This document shows, piece by piece, positions 6,175 through 11,606 of a stretch of DNA of 11,812 nt. Source of the DNA: Candidatus Peregrinibacteria bacterium (GTDB taxonomy: Bacteria > Patescibacteriota > Gracilibacteria > UBA1369 > UBA12463); NCBI GenBank assembly GCA_016215735.1, contig JACRIA010000038.1, positions 1-11,812 of the forward strand. Direction: 5' to 3'. Below the pieces are notes generated by a model that did no database searches, was not told the origin of the DNA, and was given only the letters and a program-made list of their open reading frames with translations. A program made the position numbers and the translations under genes. How positions within the stretch are numbered: the stretch's first letter is position 1; each line of letters opens with the position of its first letter.

Positions 6175-6196
6175 TTTTCCTAAAGTTTTCCTAAAA
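6175..6196. repeat. 11-bp tandem direct repeat in the dnaA leader
   Basis: TTTTCCTAAAG (6175-6185) is followed immediately by TTTTCCTAAAA (6186-6196), 10 of 11 identical, 24 bp before the dnaA ATG. It could be a regulator site or an untranslated-region feature; nothing else in the sequence identifies it. Confidence 0.5.
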
Positions 6197-6219
6197 AAAT
6201 CATTAACTTTTTTGAACGT

Positions 6220-7683
6220 ATGACAGCAGCGGCGCCCCAAGACAGCGAATTAAAAGAGTTATGGAAAAAAGTGCTTACCCGGCTCCAGCCGACAATAGGC
6301 AAAAATCATTTTATTACATGGTTTAATAAAAGTTGTATTTTGAATGCGAATGCTGCGGTTTACAAAATCGGTTTTCCAAGTACATACGCGTACAATTGGG
6401 TGCGCGACAAATATCATATAAAAATTCTTCAGGCTTTACAGGAAATCGACAGTCAAATCAAAGAGATTGAATATGAAGTTGACGGCGGCCTCATGAACCC
6501 CGACGATATTCGCGGAATTGATATAAAAGAATTTCTGTTTGGCGCGGAGAAACGTTCAAGGCAGATTTTAGTTAATCAGGATAAAACAGAATGTCTGTGC
6601 GCTAGAACTCTTAATCATAAATATCCGCTTAACAATTTTATCGCTGGAAAAGACAATAGGCTTGTTCATTCAGCATGCATGGCTATCGCGAATAATCCTG
6701 GCGGAATCTATAATCCGCTTTATATATATGGCGGAGTTGGACTTGGTAAAACGCATCTGCTTCACGGCACAGGCCTTGAGATTTTGAAGAATTTTCCTGA
6801 TAAAAATGTTATTTATGTCACTTCCGAGCAGTTTGTGAACGACATTGTCGGAGCGATTCGCAACCAGAAGGTTACGAGTCTCAAAGAAAAATACAGAAAA
6901 GCTGATTGTTTGATTGTTGATGATGTCCAATTTTTTGGCAAAAAAGAAGCAAGCCAGATGGAATTTTTCCACACAATAAATGATTTATACGAATCGAATA
7001 AACAGATTTTGCTCACAAGCGATCGTCCGCCAGCAGAACTTGATGATTTGGATAATAGATTGAAAAGCAGATTCGCGATGGGCATGGTAGTTGAGGTTTT
7101 GCCTTCTGATTTTGAAACAAGAATGGCGATTTTGCAGAACAGATGTGCGGAACTCGGCCTTGTGGTAAGCAATGATGTTCTTGAACCGATCGCGCAGTAT
7201 ATTGAAACAAATATTCGTGAACTTCTTGGGGCACTCAACCAGTTAATTGGACAGGTTCAATTCAATAATATTCAACCAACGGCGCAGCTGTCGCTGCGCA
7301 TTGTTCAGAAATTTTACAGCCGCGATCTGATGATAAAAACAGCGCACATTCCAACGCAGAATGTTTATCAGGGAGTTTCTGCTGTTCCAACGCAAACGCT
7401 TTCTCCAGACAGGATAATTCAAGCTGTGAGTGAATTTTATAAAATGAAACCAGAAGATCTTACTGGCGATTGCAGAAAAAAAGAAATAGTCGTTCCGCGC
7501 CAGATTTGCATGTATCTTATGCGGATTTTGCTTGATCAGTCTTTTGCCAGAATAGGCGAGGGTTTTAGCAATAGAAATCATACGACCGCAATGCATGCTT
7601 GTGAAAAAATCGAGAACGAAATAAAAACAAATTATAGAGTCGCGCGCGATTTGAATTCTATTAAAATAGCGCTTGGCGTATGA
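6220..7683 (+). CDS. dnaA: Chromosomal replication initiator DnaA
   Basis: An AAA+ ATPase that binds DnaA boxes and opens the origin. The 487-residue product shows all four domains: domain I (ELWKKVLTRLQPTIGKNHFITWF), a short linker, domain III and domain IV. Domain III has Walker A GGVGLGKT at 171-178, Walker B CLIVDD with D234 and D235, a sensor-1 region LLTSDRPP, and RLKSRFAMG with the arginine finger. Domain IV has PRQICMYLMRILLDQSFARIG and the signature FSNRNHTTAMHACEKI. In that signature the usual GGRDHTT is SNRNHTT, with Asn453 where E. coli has base-contacting Asp433. The start is ATG at 6220, without Shine-Dalgarno. dnaN, recF and gyrB do not follow; mltG converges instead. Confidence 0.98.
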   Translation: MTAAAPQDSELKELWKKVLTRLQPTIGKNHFITWFNKSCILNANAAVYKIGFPSTYAYNWVRDKYHIKILQALQEIDSQIKEIEYEVDGGLMNPDDIRGIDIKEFLFGAEKRSRQILVNQDKTECLCARTLNHKYPLNNFIAGKDNRLVHSACMAIANNPGGIYNPLYIYGGVGLGKTHLLHGTGLEILKNFPDKNVIYVTSEQFVNDIVGAIRNQKVTSLKEKYRKADCLIVDDVQFFGKKEASQMEFFHTINDLYESNKQILLTSDRPPAELDDLDNRLKSRFAMGMVVEVLPSDFETRMAILQNRCAELGLVVSNDVLEPIAQYIETNIRELLGALNQLIGQVQFNNIQPTAQLSLRIVQKFYSRDLMIKTAHIPTQNVYQGVSAVPTQTLSPDRIIQAVSEFYKMKPEDLTGDCRKKEIVVPRQICMYLMRILLDQSFARIGEGFSNRNHTTAMHACEKIENEIKTNYRVARDLNSIKIALGV

Positions 7684-7693
7684 GCGTAAAATG

Positions 7694-7743
7694 GGGACGG
7701 GGGTGCGCGGCGCACTTTTGAGCGCGTAAACCGCGCAAGTCCC
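7694..7743. terminator. Three-way-junction palindrome between convergent dnaA and mltG; possible bidirectional terminator
   Basis: Outer stem GGGAC (7694-7698) with GTCCC (7739-7743) encloses two perfect hairpins: GTGCG (7703-7707) with CGCAC (7711-7715), and GCGCG (7722-7726) with CGCGC (7732-7736). TTTT follows the first hairpin on the plus strand; on the minus strand no long T-run follows. It occupies most of the 67-bp gap between the two convergent stop codons. It may end both transcripts or be another palindromic repeat. Confidence 0.5.
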
Positions 7744-7750
7744 GCAGATT

Positions 7751-8725
7751 TTATTTCAAATATTTTGCGATATTCAAATTCTGTTCGTCGTTTGTTTTCG
7801 CGTAGATTGTTTGGCCTGAGTGCGTTGTGAGATAGAACCAGTATGGAGAGGTTTTTGGGCTGATAGCTGCGGAAATTGCGTTTATGCCTGGATTTGAAAT
7901 CGGGCTTGGCGGAAGGCCGTGATGGCGGCGCAAATTGTAGGCTGAATTAAGCTGGAGATCAGCGCTTGAAATAGTTTTTTTGTTGGTTTCATACAAAATC
8001 GCCGCGTCAACATCCAAAAACCAATTATACGAGAGCCGTTTCCATAAAATTCCTGCCATTATTTCAAAATCATCTTTTGTTTTGCCTTCTTTTTCAAGCA
8101 TGGAAGCCATTGTGACAATTTCATGAATTGTGCGGCCTTTGCGTGAAATTTCTTTGCGCAAGTTCGGTAATAGTTTCGCGCTAAAATTCGCGAGCATGCG
8201 TTCAATCAATTCTTCTGATTTGAAATTTTGCGGCTTAATATAATAAGTATCAGGAAAAAGATAGCCTTCTAGCGGAATTTTCAGCCCTGCGAGGCGCGGT
8301 TTATTCAAAAAATCGTACTTATCGTAATTCGCGAAATTCCGCACAGATGAAACAAAATCTCCGCTTTTAATTAAGCCCATTTCTACAAGTTTTTCATCTA
8401 TGTCTTTTACACTGAATCCTTCAGGTACAGTTACGACATATTGATTTTTTGAATTATCAGTAATATCCTCCGTGATCTCTGGAATTGTCATTGAAGGTGA
8501 AAGCAAAAATCCGCCCGCGAGCACGCGCGTGTCATTATCCGTTGCTTTTACGTATTTATAAAAATAGCGCGAGCTAGAGACCAGACCTTTTTCTTCCAAA
8601 TTTTCGCTTATTATTTTCAAGCTGTCGCCGCTTTTGATTATAAACATTATTTTTGTTTTGCTATTAGGATTAGCCGGATTATTCAGGCTGATTTTGTAAG
8701 ACACGAAATCATATATCAAAAACAC
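7751..8725 (-). CDS. mltG: Endolytic murein transglycosylase MltG (YceG); start uncertain
   Basis: A membrane-anchored lytic transglycosylase that cuts nascent glycan strands. From GTG at 8725 the product has 324 residues. The LysM-like subdomain includes IIKSGDSLKIISENLEEKGL and VPEGFSVKDIDEKL. The catalytic domain has LEGYLFPDTYYI (152-163), VTMASMLEKEGK with the likely catalytic Glu211, and HHGLPPSPISNPG near the C-terminus. The start is a problem. The frame stays open upstream to a stop at 8782-8780 and encodes KRILIAAFAIIAVFLIYDF, the N-terminal membrane helix, but there is no ATG, GTG or TTG before GTG 8725, which would cut the helix in half. A CTG at 8770-8768 lies inside the inverted end of the element at 8763-8884. 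The original start was probably displaced or lost by that insertion. Confidence 0.92.
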   Translation of the reverse strand: MFLIYDFVSYKISLNNPANPNSKTKIMFIIKSGDSLKIISENLEEKGLVSSSRYFYKYVKATDNDTRVLAGGFLLSPSMTIPEITEDITDNSKNQYVVTVPEGFSVKDIDEKLVEMGLIKSGDFVSSVRNFANYDKYDFLNKPRLAGLKIPLEGYLFPDTYYIKPQNFKSEELIERMLANFSAKLLPNLRKEISRKGRTIHEIVTMASMLEKEGKTKDDFEIMAGILWKRLSYNWFLDVDAAILYETNKKTISSADLQLNSAYNLRRHHGLPPSPISNPGINAISAAISPKTSPYWFYLTTHSGQTIYAKTNDEQNLNIAKYLK

Positions 8726-8762
8726 AGCTATGATAGCGAATGCGGCAATGAGAATTCTTTTT

Positions 8763-8884
8763 AGGGTCAGACCTAATTGTTATTAAAAAATCTTTAACAC
8801 AATTGATTTTACCACTTTCAAATCTTAATGCCACGGGCGTAAGTTCGTGGATGAAGATTTTCCGCCTTAATTAGGCCTGACCCT
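8763..8884. mobile_element. 122-bp element with 16-bp terminal inverted repeats; MITE-like
   Basis: The ends AGGGTCAGACCTAATT (8763-8778) and AATTAGGCCTGACCCT (8869-8884) are inverted repeats matching at 15 of 16 positions; in the minus-strand RNA the mismatch becomes a U-G pair. Inside are AAAATC (8787-8792) with GATTTT (8805-8810), and a longer hairpin AAATCTT (8820-8826) with AAGATTT (8854-8860) around CCACG (8831-8835) with CGTGG (8846-8850). It has no coding capacity. Such ends and subterminal hairpins recall non-autonomous elements mobilised by Y1/RAYT-type transposases; that family assignment is inference. It lies between ybaB and mltG and overlaps the mltG 5' end. Confidence 0.6.
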
Positions 8885-8892
8885 TTTTATTT

Positions 8893-9189
8893 TTACATTC
8901 CAAGCCCCATTTCTCCCATAAGGCCTTTCATTTCTTCAGCCGCGATTTGCTGGGCTTTTTTCAGACATTTATTGAAACATTTGAGAATAATTTCTTCAAA
9001 ATCTTTTTTATTCTGGACAGCTTTTGCGAGAAGTTCGTCGGTAATGGCGATAGACAGCACTTCCATTTCGCCGTCCATAATAACAGTGAATCCGTCCTGG
9101 CTGGCTTCTATTTGGATATTTTTGAGTTTTTTCTTGGCCTCTTTCGCTTGTTTTTGGAGCCGGTACATGTCTTTGATTTTGTCGAACAT
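8893..9189 (-). CDS. ybaB: YbaB/EbfC family nucleoid-associated protein
   Basis: A small DNA-binding protein of the YbaB/EbfC family, which forms dimers that coat DNA. The product has 98 residues, the usual length. It begins MFDKIKDMYRLQKQAKEAKK, the long N-terminal helix, followed by the central sheet ASQDGFTVIMDGEMEVLSI and the C-terminal helix KCLKKAQQIAAEEMKGLM with a Gly/Met-rich end. In many bacteria ybaB sits between dnaX and recR; here it is divergent from rplY and upstream of mltG, with the element at 8763-8884 between them. The start is ATG at 9189, with a promoter that predicts a leaderless mRNA. Confidence 0.95.
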   Translation of the reverse strand: MFDKIKDMYRLQKQAKEAKKKLKNIQIEASQDGFTVIMDGEMEVLSIAITDELLAKAVQNKKDFEEIILKCFNKCLKKAQQIAAEEMKGLMGEMGLGM

Positions 9190-9197
9190 ACAAGGCG

Positions 9198-9226
9198 ATT
9201 TTACCTGAAAAGCCGAACAATCGCAA
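9198..9226 (-). promoter_or_regulatory. ybaB promoter, leaderless
   Basis: On the minus strand a -35 TTGCGA (9226-9221), a 17-bp spacer and a -10 TAAAAT (9203-9198). The predicted start near 9191 is 1-2 nt before the ATG at 9189. It is divergent from the rplY promoter, and the two -35 hexamers are only 7 bp apart. Confidence 0.72.
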
Positions 9227-9233
9227 ATTTTGC

Positions 9234-9262
9234 TTGCGCGACAGCGTTCTTTCCGTTAAAAT
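9234..9262 (+). promoter_or_regulatory. rplY promoter, near-leaderless
   Basis: A -35 TTGCGC (9234-9239), a 17-bp spacer and a -10 TAAAAT (9257-9262). The predicted start near 9269 leaves about 7-8 nt before the ATG at 9277. No Shine-Dalgarno is present. The -35/-10 pair closely mirrors the divergent ybaB promoter. Confidence 0.7.
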
Positions 9263-9276
9263 CAACCTCGCGTATT

Positions 9277-9993
9277 ATGACAAAAGAAACATTTTTACTC
9301 GAAGGTAATATAAGAACAGATGACTTAAACGCCAAAAATTTGCGCGATTCAAAGCGCATTCCGGCTGTTTTGTACGGCAAAGACACTTCGACTTTAAATA
9401 TTGATTTAGATTACAAAGATTTCAGAAAAATATATAAAGCCGCTGGCGAAAGCACGATTATTGATTTGAAGGCCGGCGATAAGACTTATAAAGTTCTTGT
9501 TCACGATGTCCAGTTTGATCCAATAAGCGATCTGATTACCCATGTTGATTTTTTGAATATTGCCATGGATAAGCTGATTGACGCTGAAATTCCGTTTGAA
9601 TTTGTTGGCGTGGCGCCTGCTGTAAAGGATTTGGCTGGTGTTTTGTTTCCGCAAAAACATTCGATTAAAGTTAGATGTTTGCCGAAAGATTTGCCGCAGA
9701 AAATCACGATTGATGTTTCTTCGCTTGCTACATTTCACGATTCAATACACGTAAAAGATGTTGTGCTTCCGGAAGGCGTTAAAGCTTTGGATGATGCCAG
9801 CCTCACTGTTGTGACAGTTGTTGCGCCAAAGAAAGAAGAAGAAGTCGCGGCTCCGTTGCCGACAGCAGCAGAAGTTACGGGCGCTGTTCCTGCTGAAGGT
9901 GAAGCTGCGGAAGGCGAGGCAGCAGGAAAAGAAGCAGGTAAAGAAAAAGGCGACAAAGAAAAAGCTGCGCCAGCTAAAGAAGAGAAAAAATAA
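9277..9993 (+). CDS. rplY: 50S ribosomal protein bL25 (Ctc/TL5 type)
   Basis: Binds 5S rRNA in the large subunit; the long form carries an extra C-terminal (TL5/CTC) domain. The product has 238 residues. The L25 domain is about residues 5-90: RDSKRIPAVLYGKDTSTLNI, YKVLVHDVQFDPISDLITHV, DFLNIAMDKL. The second beta domain is about 95-185: EIPFEFVGVAPAVKDLAGVL, KVRCLPKDLPQKITIDVS, HVKDVVLPEGVKALDD. The final 50 residues are a low-complexity Ala/Glu/Lys/Gly tail (EGEAAEGEAAGKEAGKEKG), probably disordered. ATG at 9277 is chosen because it matches the family N-terminus and follows the promoter; the frame is open further upstream but only through the promoter region. Confidence 0.96.
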   Translation: MTKETFLLEGNIRTDDLNAKNLRDSKRIPAVLYGKDTSTLNIDLDYKDFRKIYKAAGESTIIDLKAGDKTYKVLVHDVQFDPISDLITHVDFLNIAMDKLIDAEIPFEFVGVAPAVKDLAGVLFPQKHSIKVRCLPKDLPQKITIDVSSLATFHDSIHVKDVVLPEGVKALDDASLTVVTVVAPKKEEEVAAPLPTAAEVTGAVPAEGEAAEGEAAGKEAGKEKGDKEKAAPAKEEKK

Positions 9994-10009
9994 ACAAAAA
10001 ATACCGCCT

Positions 10010-10026
10010 CATTTCATGCCGAAATG
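10010..10026. other. Small hairpin in the rplY-GNAT intergenic gap
   Basis: CATTTC (10010-10015) pairs with GAAATG (10021-10026), loop ATGCC, 17 bp after the rplY stop. No T-tract follows. The remaining intergenic DNA (10027-10110) shows no ORF, RNA gene or clear terminator. Confidence 0.35.
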
Positions 10027-10110
10027 TATACTAAGTCCAGAGTCGTCTTAAAAGGGCACTAAACCCGAATAGCCAGCCAAATATACCGTTTCATACATTT
10101 AGCCAGTGCA

Positions 10111-10129
10111 TAAACTATAGTTTAAACTA
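10111..10129. other. Overlapping perfect AT palindromes at the 3' end of the GNAT gene
   Basis: TAAACTATAGTTTA (10111-10124) and TAGTTTAAACTA (10118-10129) are each perfect palindromes and share seven bases. They cover the GNAT stop codon (10122-10124, read on the minus strand). A terminator or protein-binding role is possible, but AT-rich DNA produces such palindromes by chance more often. Confidence 0.3.
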
Positions 10130-10859
10130 AATTGATGTAAAAAAGTTTTGAAATAGGCTTAAATCCGCGAGCTTGATAAAAGCGCAAGGCTGATTCATTT
10201 TGGGCGGCAAGCGTGGTCCATATTTTTTTGAAGTTCAATTTAGCGGTATAATTAAAGCCGGCTTGCATAAGAATTTTTCCAAGGCCGCGTCCTCTAAACT
10301 TATCATCCGTAAAAAGCTCGTTGATATAGATGCCAGAGCCTAATATTTCTAAACCAATAAATGCAATTAGCTTATCCTTTTCATAAATACCATAGGTAAT
10401 CCCTTTGTTTTTTTCGTAATTAATCTGGAGTTCCTTGAGATAACTATCTAAATCAAACTTTTTGGTTTTTTCAAAAAATTTTGTATTAAGCTTGTAGTGC
10501 AGAGCTTGCTGTTTTTTTAGAAGATTTTTGAGAATAATCGTGTCTTTTATTTCTAGTAGATGTTCAGGGGGTAAGTAAGTTTTTGTAATATTCTTTTCCA
10601 CGAATATTAAACCCGTATCATAGTTAAATTTCTTTAATATTTCTGAAAAACCATTCCATCTATATGGAAATTTTATCTGAATCTGTGGCAAATTTGATTT
10701 TTTCGCTTTTTCTATAAATTCAGCCGAGTAATTACCGAAATTTTTTAATATTTTTCCATACGAGAAATTACTTAAATCTATTTTAAGATAATCTTTGTAT
10801 TTAAGATCTGTAATTTTACTGTGCCTGACACTGTATTTTATGCTTGCATTTGTTATCAA
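10122..10859 (-). CDS. GNAT-family N-acetyltransferase
   Basis: A predicted acetyl-CoA-dependent acetyltransferase, 245 residues from a TTG start at 10859. The C-terminal GNAT domain is clear: the strand pair GIYEKDKLIAFIGLEIL, IYINELFTDDKFRGRGLGK with the acetyl-CoA pyrophosphate loop RGRGLGK (189-195), and motif B AAQNESALRFYQARGF (219-233). The first 150 residues form a separate region with YGKILKNFGNY and IKFPYRWNGFSEILKKFNY, reminiscent of two-domain sugar N-acetyltransferases such as WecD, but I cannot assign the substrate. There is no in-frame ATG or GTG near the 5' end, so TTG is inferred. A -10 TACAAT (10876-10871) with weak -35 TTAAAA would again give a very short leader, about 5 nt. 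The gene is convergent with rplY and more AT-rich than its neighbours, which may point to later acquisition. Confidence 0.88.
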   Translation of the reverse strand: MITNASIKYSVRHSKITDLKYKDYLKIDLSNFSYGKILKNFGNYSAEFIEKAKKSNLPQIQIKFPYRWNGFSEILKKFNYDTGLIFVEKNITKTYLPPEHLLEIKDTIILKNLLKKQQALHYKLNTKFFEKTKKFDLDSYLKELQINYEKNKGITYGIYEKDKLIAFIGLEILGSGIYINELFTDDKFRGRGLGKILMQAGFNYTAKLNFKKIWTTLAAQNESALRFYQARGFKPISKLFYINLV

Positions 10860-10878
10860 ATTGATTCTAAATTGTATC

Positions 10879-10907
10879 TTGATATGGTATCATTTTAACC
10901 TTCTAAT
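10879..10907 (+). promoter_or_regulatory. Possible leaderless promoter of the small basic ORF
   Basis: A -35 TTGATA (10879-10884), a 17-bp spacer and a -10 TCTAAT (10902-10907); TAATAT at 10904-10909 is an alternative. The predicted start falls on or next to the ATG at 10914. Matches are moderate in AT-rich DNA. Confidence 0.4.
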
Positions 10908-10913
10908 ATCATT

Positions 10914-11075
10914 ATGACAAACGAACGTCCAAACAGGTATGAAAGGCATCAAAACAAACGCGCTCTTGAGAGGAAACTGCGCGCAAAAGAACGACATTTA
11001 AGAAGGCAGAAGGAGGATGAAAAAATAGGTTTACAGTGGCAAAATTTTGAGAGACTTTGCCGAAGTGTTTCTTGA
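10914..11075 (+). CDS. Small highly basic ORF (53 aa), possibly truncated
   Basis: From ATG at 10914: starts MTNERPNRYERHQNKRALER, continues with an Arg/Lys-rich helix (KLRAKERHLRRQKEDEK) and ends FERLCRSVS before TGA at 11073. About a third of residues are Arg or Lys, as in nucleic-acid-binding peptides. The first 40 residues look like one amphipathic helix. The last codons lie antisense to the decarboxylase remnant (11057-11221), so the 3' end may have been created by a rearrangement and the original protein may have been longer. I do not recognise a family. Support is the start codon, promoter-like sequence and composition. Confidence 0.4.
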   Translation: MTNERPNRYERHQNKRALERKLRAKERHLRRQKEDEKIGLQWQNFERLCRSVS

Positions 11076-11221
11076 AATCTTGTTAAGTTTGCTTCAACAA
11101 TTTCAGGAAACACAATATGTAAAGATGATCCAAATGCTTCTATTAACTCCAATATTCTTGGATTCCCCTCTTGCATGAACCGGGTGACATCTGGATGTAT
11201 AATTGGAGAAATTTCTAACAT
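11057..11221 (-). pseudogene. N-terminal remnant of a PLP-dependent amino-acid decarboxylase (type III fold)
   Basis: From ATG at 11221 the first 55 residues read like the N-terminus of a diaminopimelate/ornithine-type decarboxylase: a lead helix LEISPIIHPDVTRFMQEG, then EAFGSSLHIVFPEIVEANL and TRFQETLR, matching the family pattern YGTPLxVxxxxxxxxNxxRFxxxL. The frame continues leftward to a stop at 10949, but the residues beyond about 55 (KFCHCKPIFSSSFCLL and on) are unrelated, and the PLP-lysine segment (AxKAN) never appears. The PLP barrel is therefore missing and the gene is a deletion or recombination relic. Its original promoter and an AAGG just upstream of the ATG are still intact, so a short peptide may be made. 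The subfamily cannot be decided from so little. Confidence 0.6.
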
Positions 11222-11250
11222 TTTGACCTTAAAATTAGATATGGAGAATA

Positions 11251-11278
11251 ATTATAGCTCAAAAAATCATTTTTGCAA
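11251..11278 (-). promoter_or_regulatory. Strong promoter upstream of the decarboxylase remnant
   Basis: On the minus strand a -35 TTGCAA (11278-11273), a 16-bp spacer and a consensus -10 TATAAT (11256-11251). The predicted start near 11244 gives a leader of about 23 nt with AAGG ending 6 nt before the ATG at 11221, the only Shine-Dalgarno-like motif I found close to a start codon in this window. Confidence 0.62.
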
Positions 11279-11288
11279 GAGTTTGTTA

Positions 11289-11312
11289 TCGCCTTCGGCG
11301 GACGGCGTGTTA
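11289..11312. repeat. Partial or decayed copy 3 of the bulged palindrome
   Basis: ATCGCCTTCGGCGGACGGCGTGTT matches the right part of copy 1 (1782-1807 region) at 21 of 24 positions. The loop and 3' flank CGGCGTGTT are kept, but the left outer arm (GCGCC) is gone, so the full nested pairing is lost. It overlaps the stop codon of the DUF3006-like gene at 11310-11312. Confidence 0.55.
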
Positions 11313-11537
11313 ATTCACAAGATCTTCCAAAAGCTTCCTCATCATTTGATATTGCTGTTCTGTGTGTATTCCTTTATTTTCCGGTCCCAATTTTATTTCA
11401 TCTCCTTGGCGCGCGCCGGACGGAAGTTTATTTAAAGGCCATAAAATATTGCCGATATTTTCATCTTGGTTTTTCAGTACAGCGTATGAATCAGTGAGCT
11501 GTACAATCGTAAATGATACAAAAGAATCTTCGGGCAT
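11310..11537 (-). CDS. DUF3006-like small protein
   Basis: A 75-residue protein from ATG at 11537. The core SFTIVQLTDSYAVLKNQDEN, then WPLNKLPSGARQGDEIKLGP resembles the small beta-barrel DUF3006 pattern (a strand with Y/AVL, a D/E-rich turn, LPxGAxxGDxI). A C-terminal helix follows (EQQYQMMRKLLEDLV). No membrane helix or signal peptide is present. An in-frame TTG at 11606 would add 23 residues, but it coincides with the -35 of the promoter at 11578-11606 and the extra residues do not look like the family, so ATG 11537 is preferred. It lies 43 bp downstream of hppA. Function unknown; the family call is by motif only. Confidence 0.62.
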   Translation of the reverse strand: MPEDSFVSFTIVQLTDSYAVLKNQDENIGNILWPLNKLPSGARQGDEIKLGPENKGIHTEQQYQMMRKLLEDLVN

Positions 11538-11577
11538 TATTTTTGTTTTTAAGCAGAATAATCCGTTTAAGAGAATT

Positions 11578-11606
11578 ATGTTACCCGAAAATTTTGAGAG
11601 TTGCAA
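11578..11606 (-). promoter_or_regulatory. Possible promoter of the DUF3006-like gene, inside the hppA 3' end
   Basis: On the minus strand a -35 TTGCAA (11606-11601), a 17-bp spacer and a -10 TAACAT (11583-11578). The predicted start near 11571 gives a leader of about 34 nt before ATG 11537. It overlaps the final codons of hppA. Confidence 0.42.

Noticed and set aside
6138..6194. 18-codon ORF upstream of dnaA (MKKVISIETQNEIFLKFS)
   Set aside because: Its ATG lies upstream of the predicted transcription start and within the promoter, so it is unlikely to be translated.
8947..9276. N-terminal extension of the rplY frame upstream of ATG 9277
   Set aside because: It is antisense to ybaB and crosses both promoters; the L25 family begins at the ATG.
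9604..9622. GGCGTGGCGCC in rplY resembling pieces of the bulged palindrome
   Set aside because: It encodes the conserved VGVAP segment of bL25 and lacks the bulged stem architecture.
9994..10121. Possible RNA gene between rplY and the GNAT gene
   Set aside because: No tRNA cloverleaf, promoter or strong terminator can be seen; only a small hairpin and AT palindromes.
10949..11056. C-terminal half of the 90-codon minus-strand frame following the decarboxylase remnant
   Set aside because: Ser/Cys/Phe-rich sequence unlike the family and antisense to the basic ORF; read as a run-on after the junction, not as a real domain.
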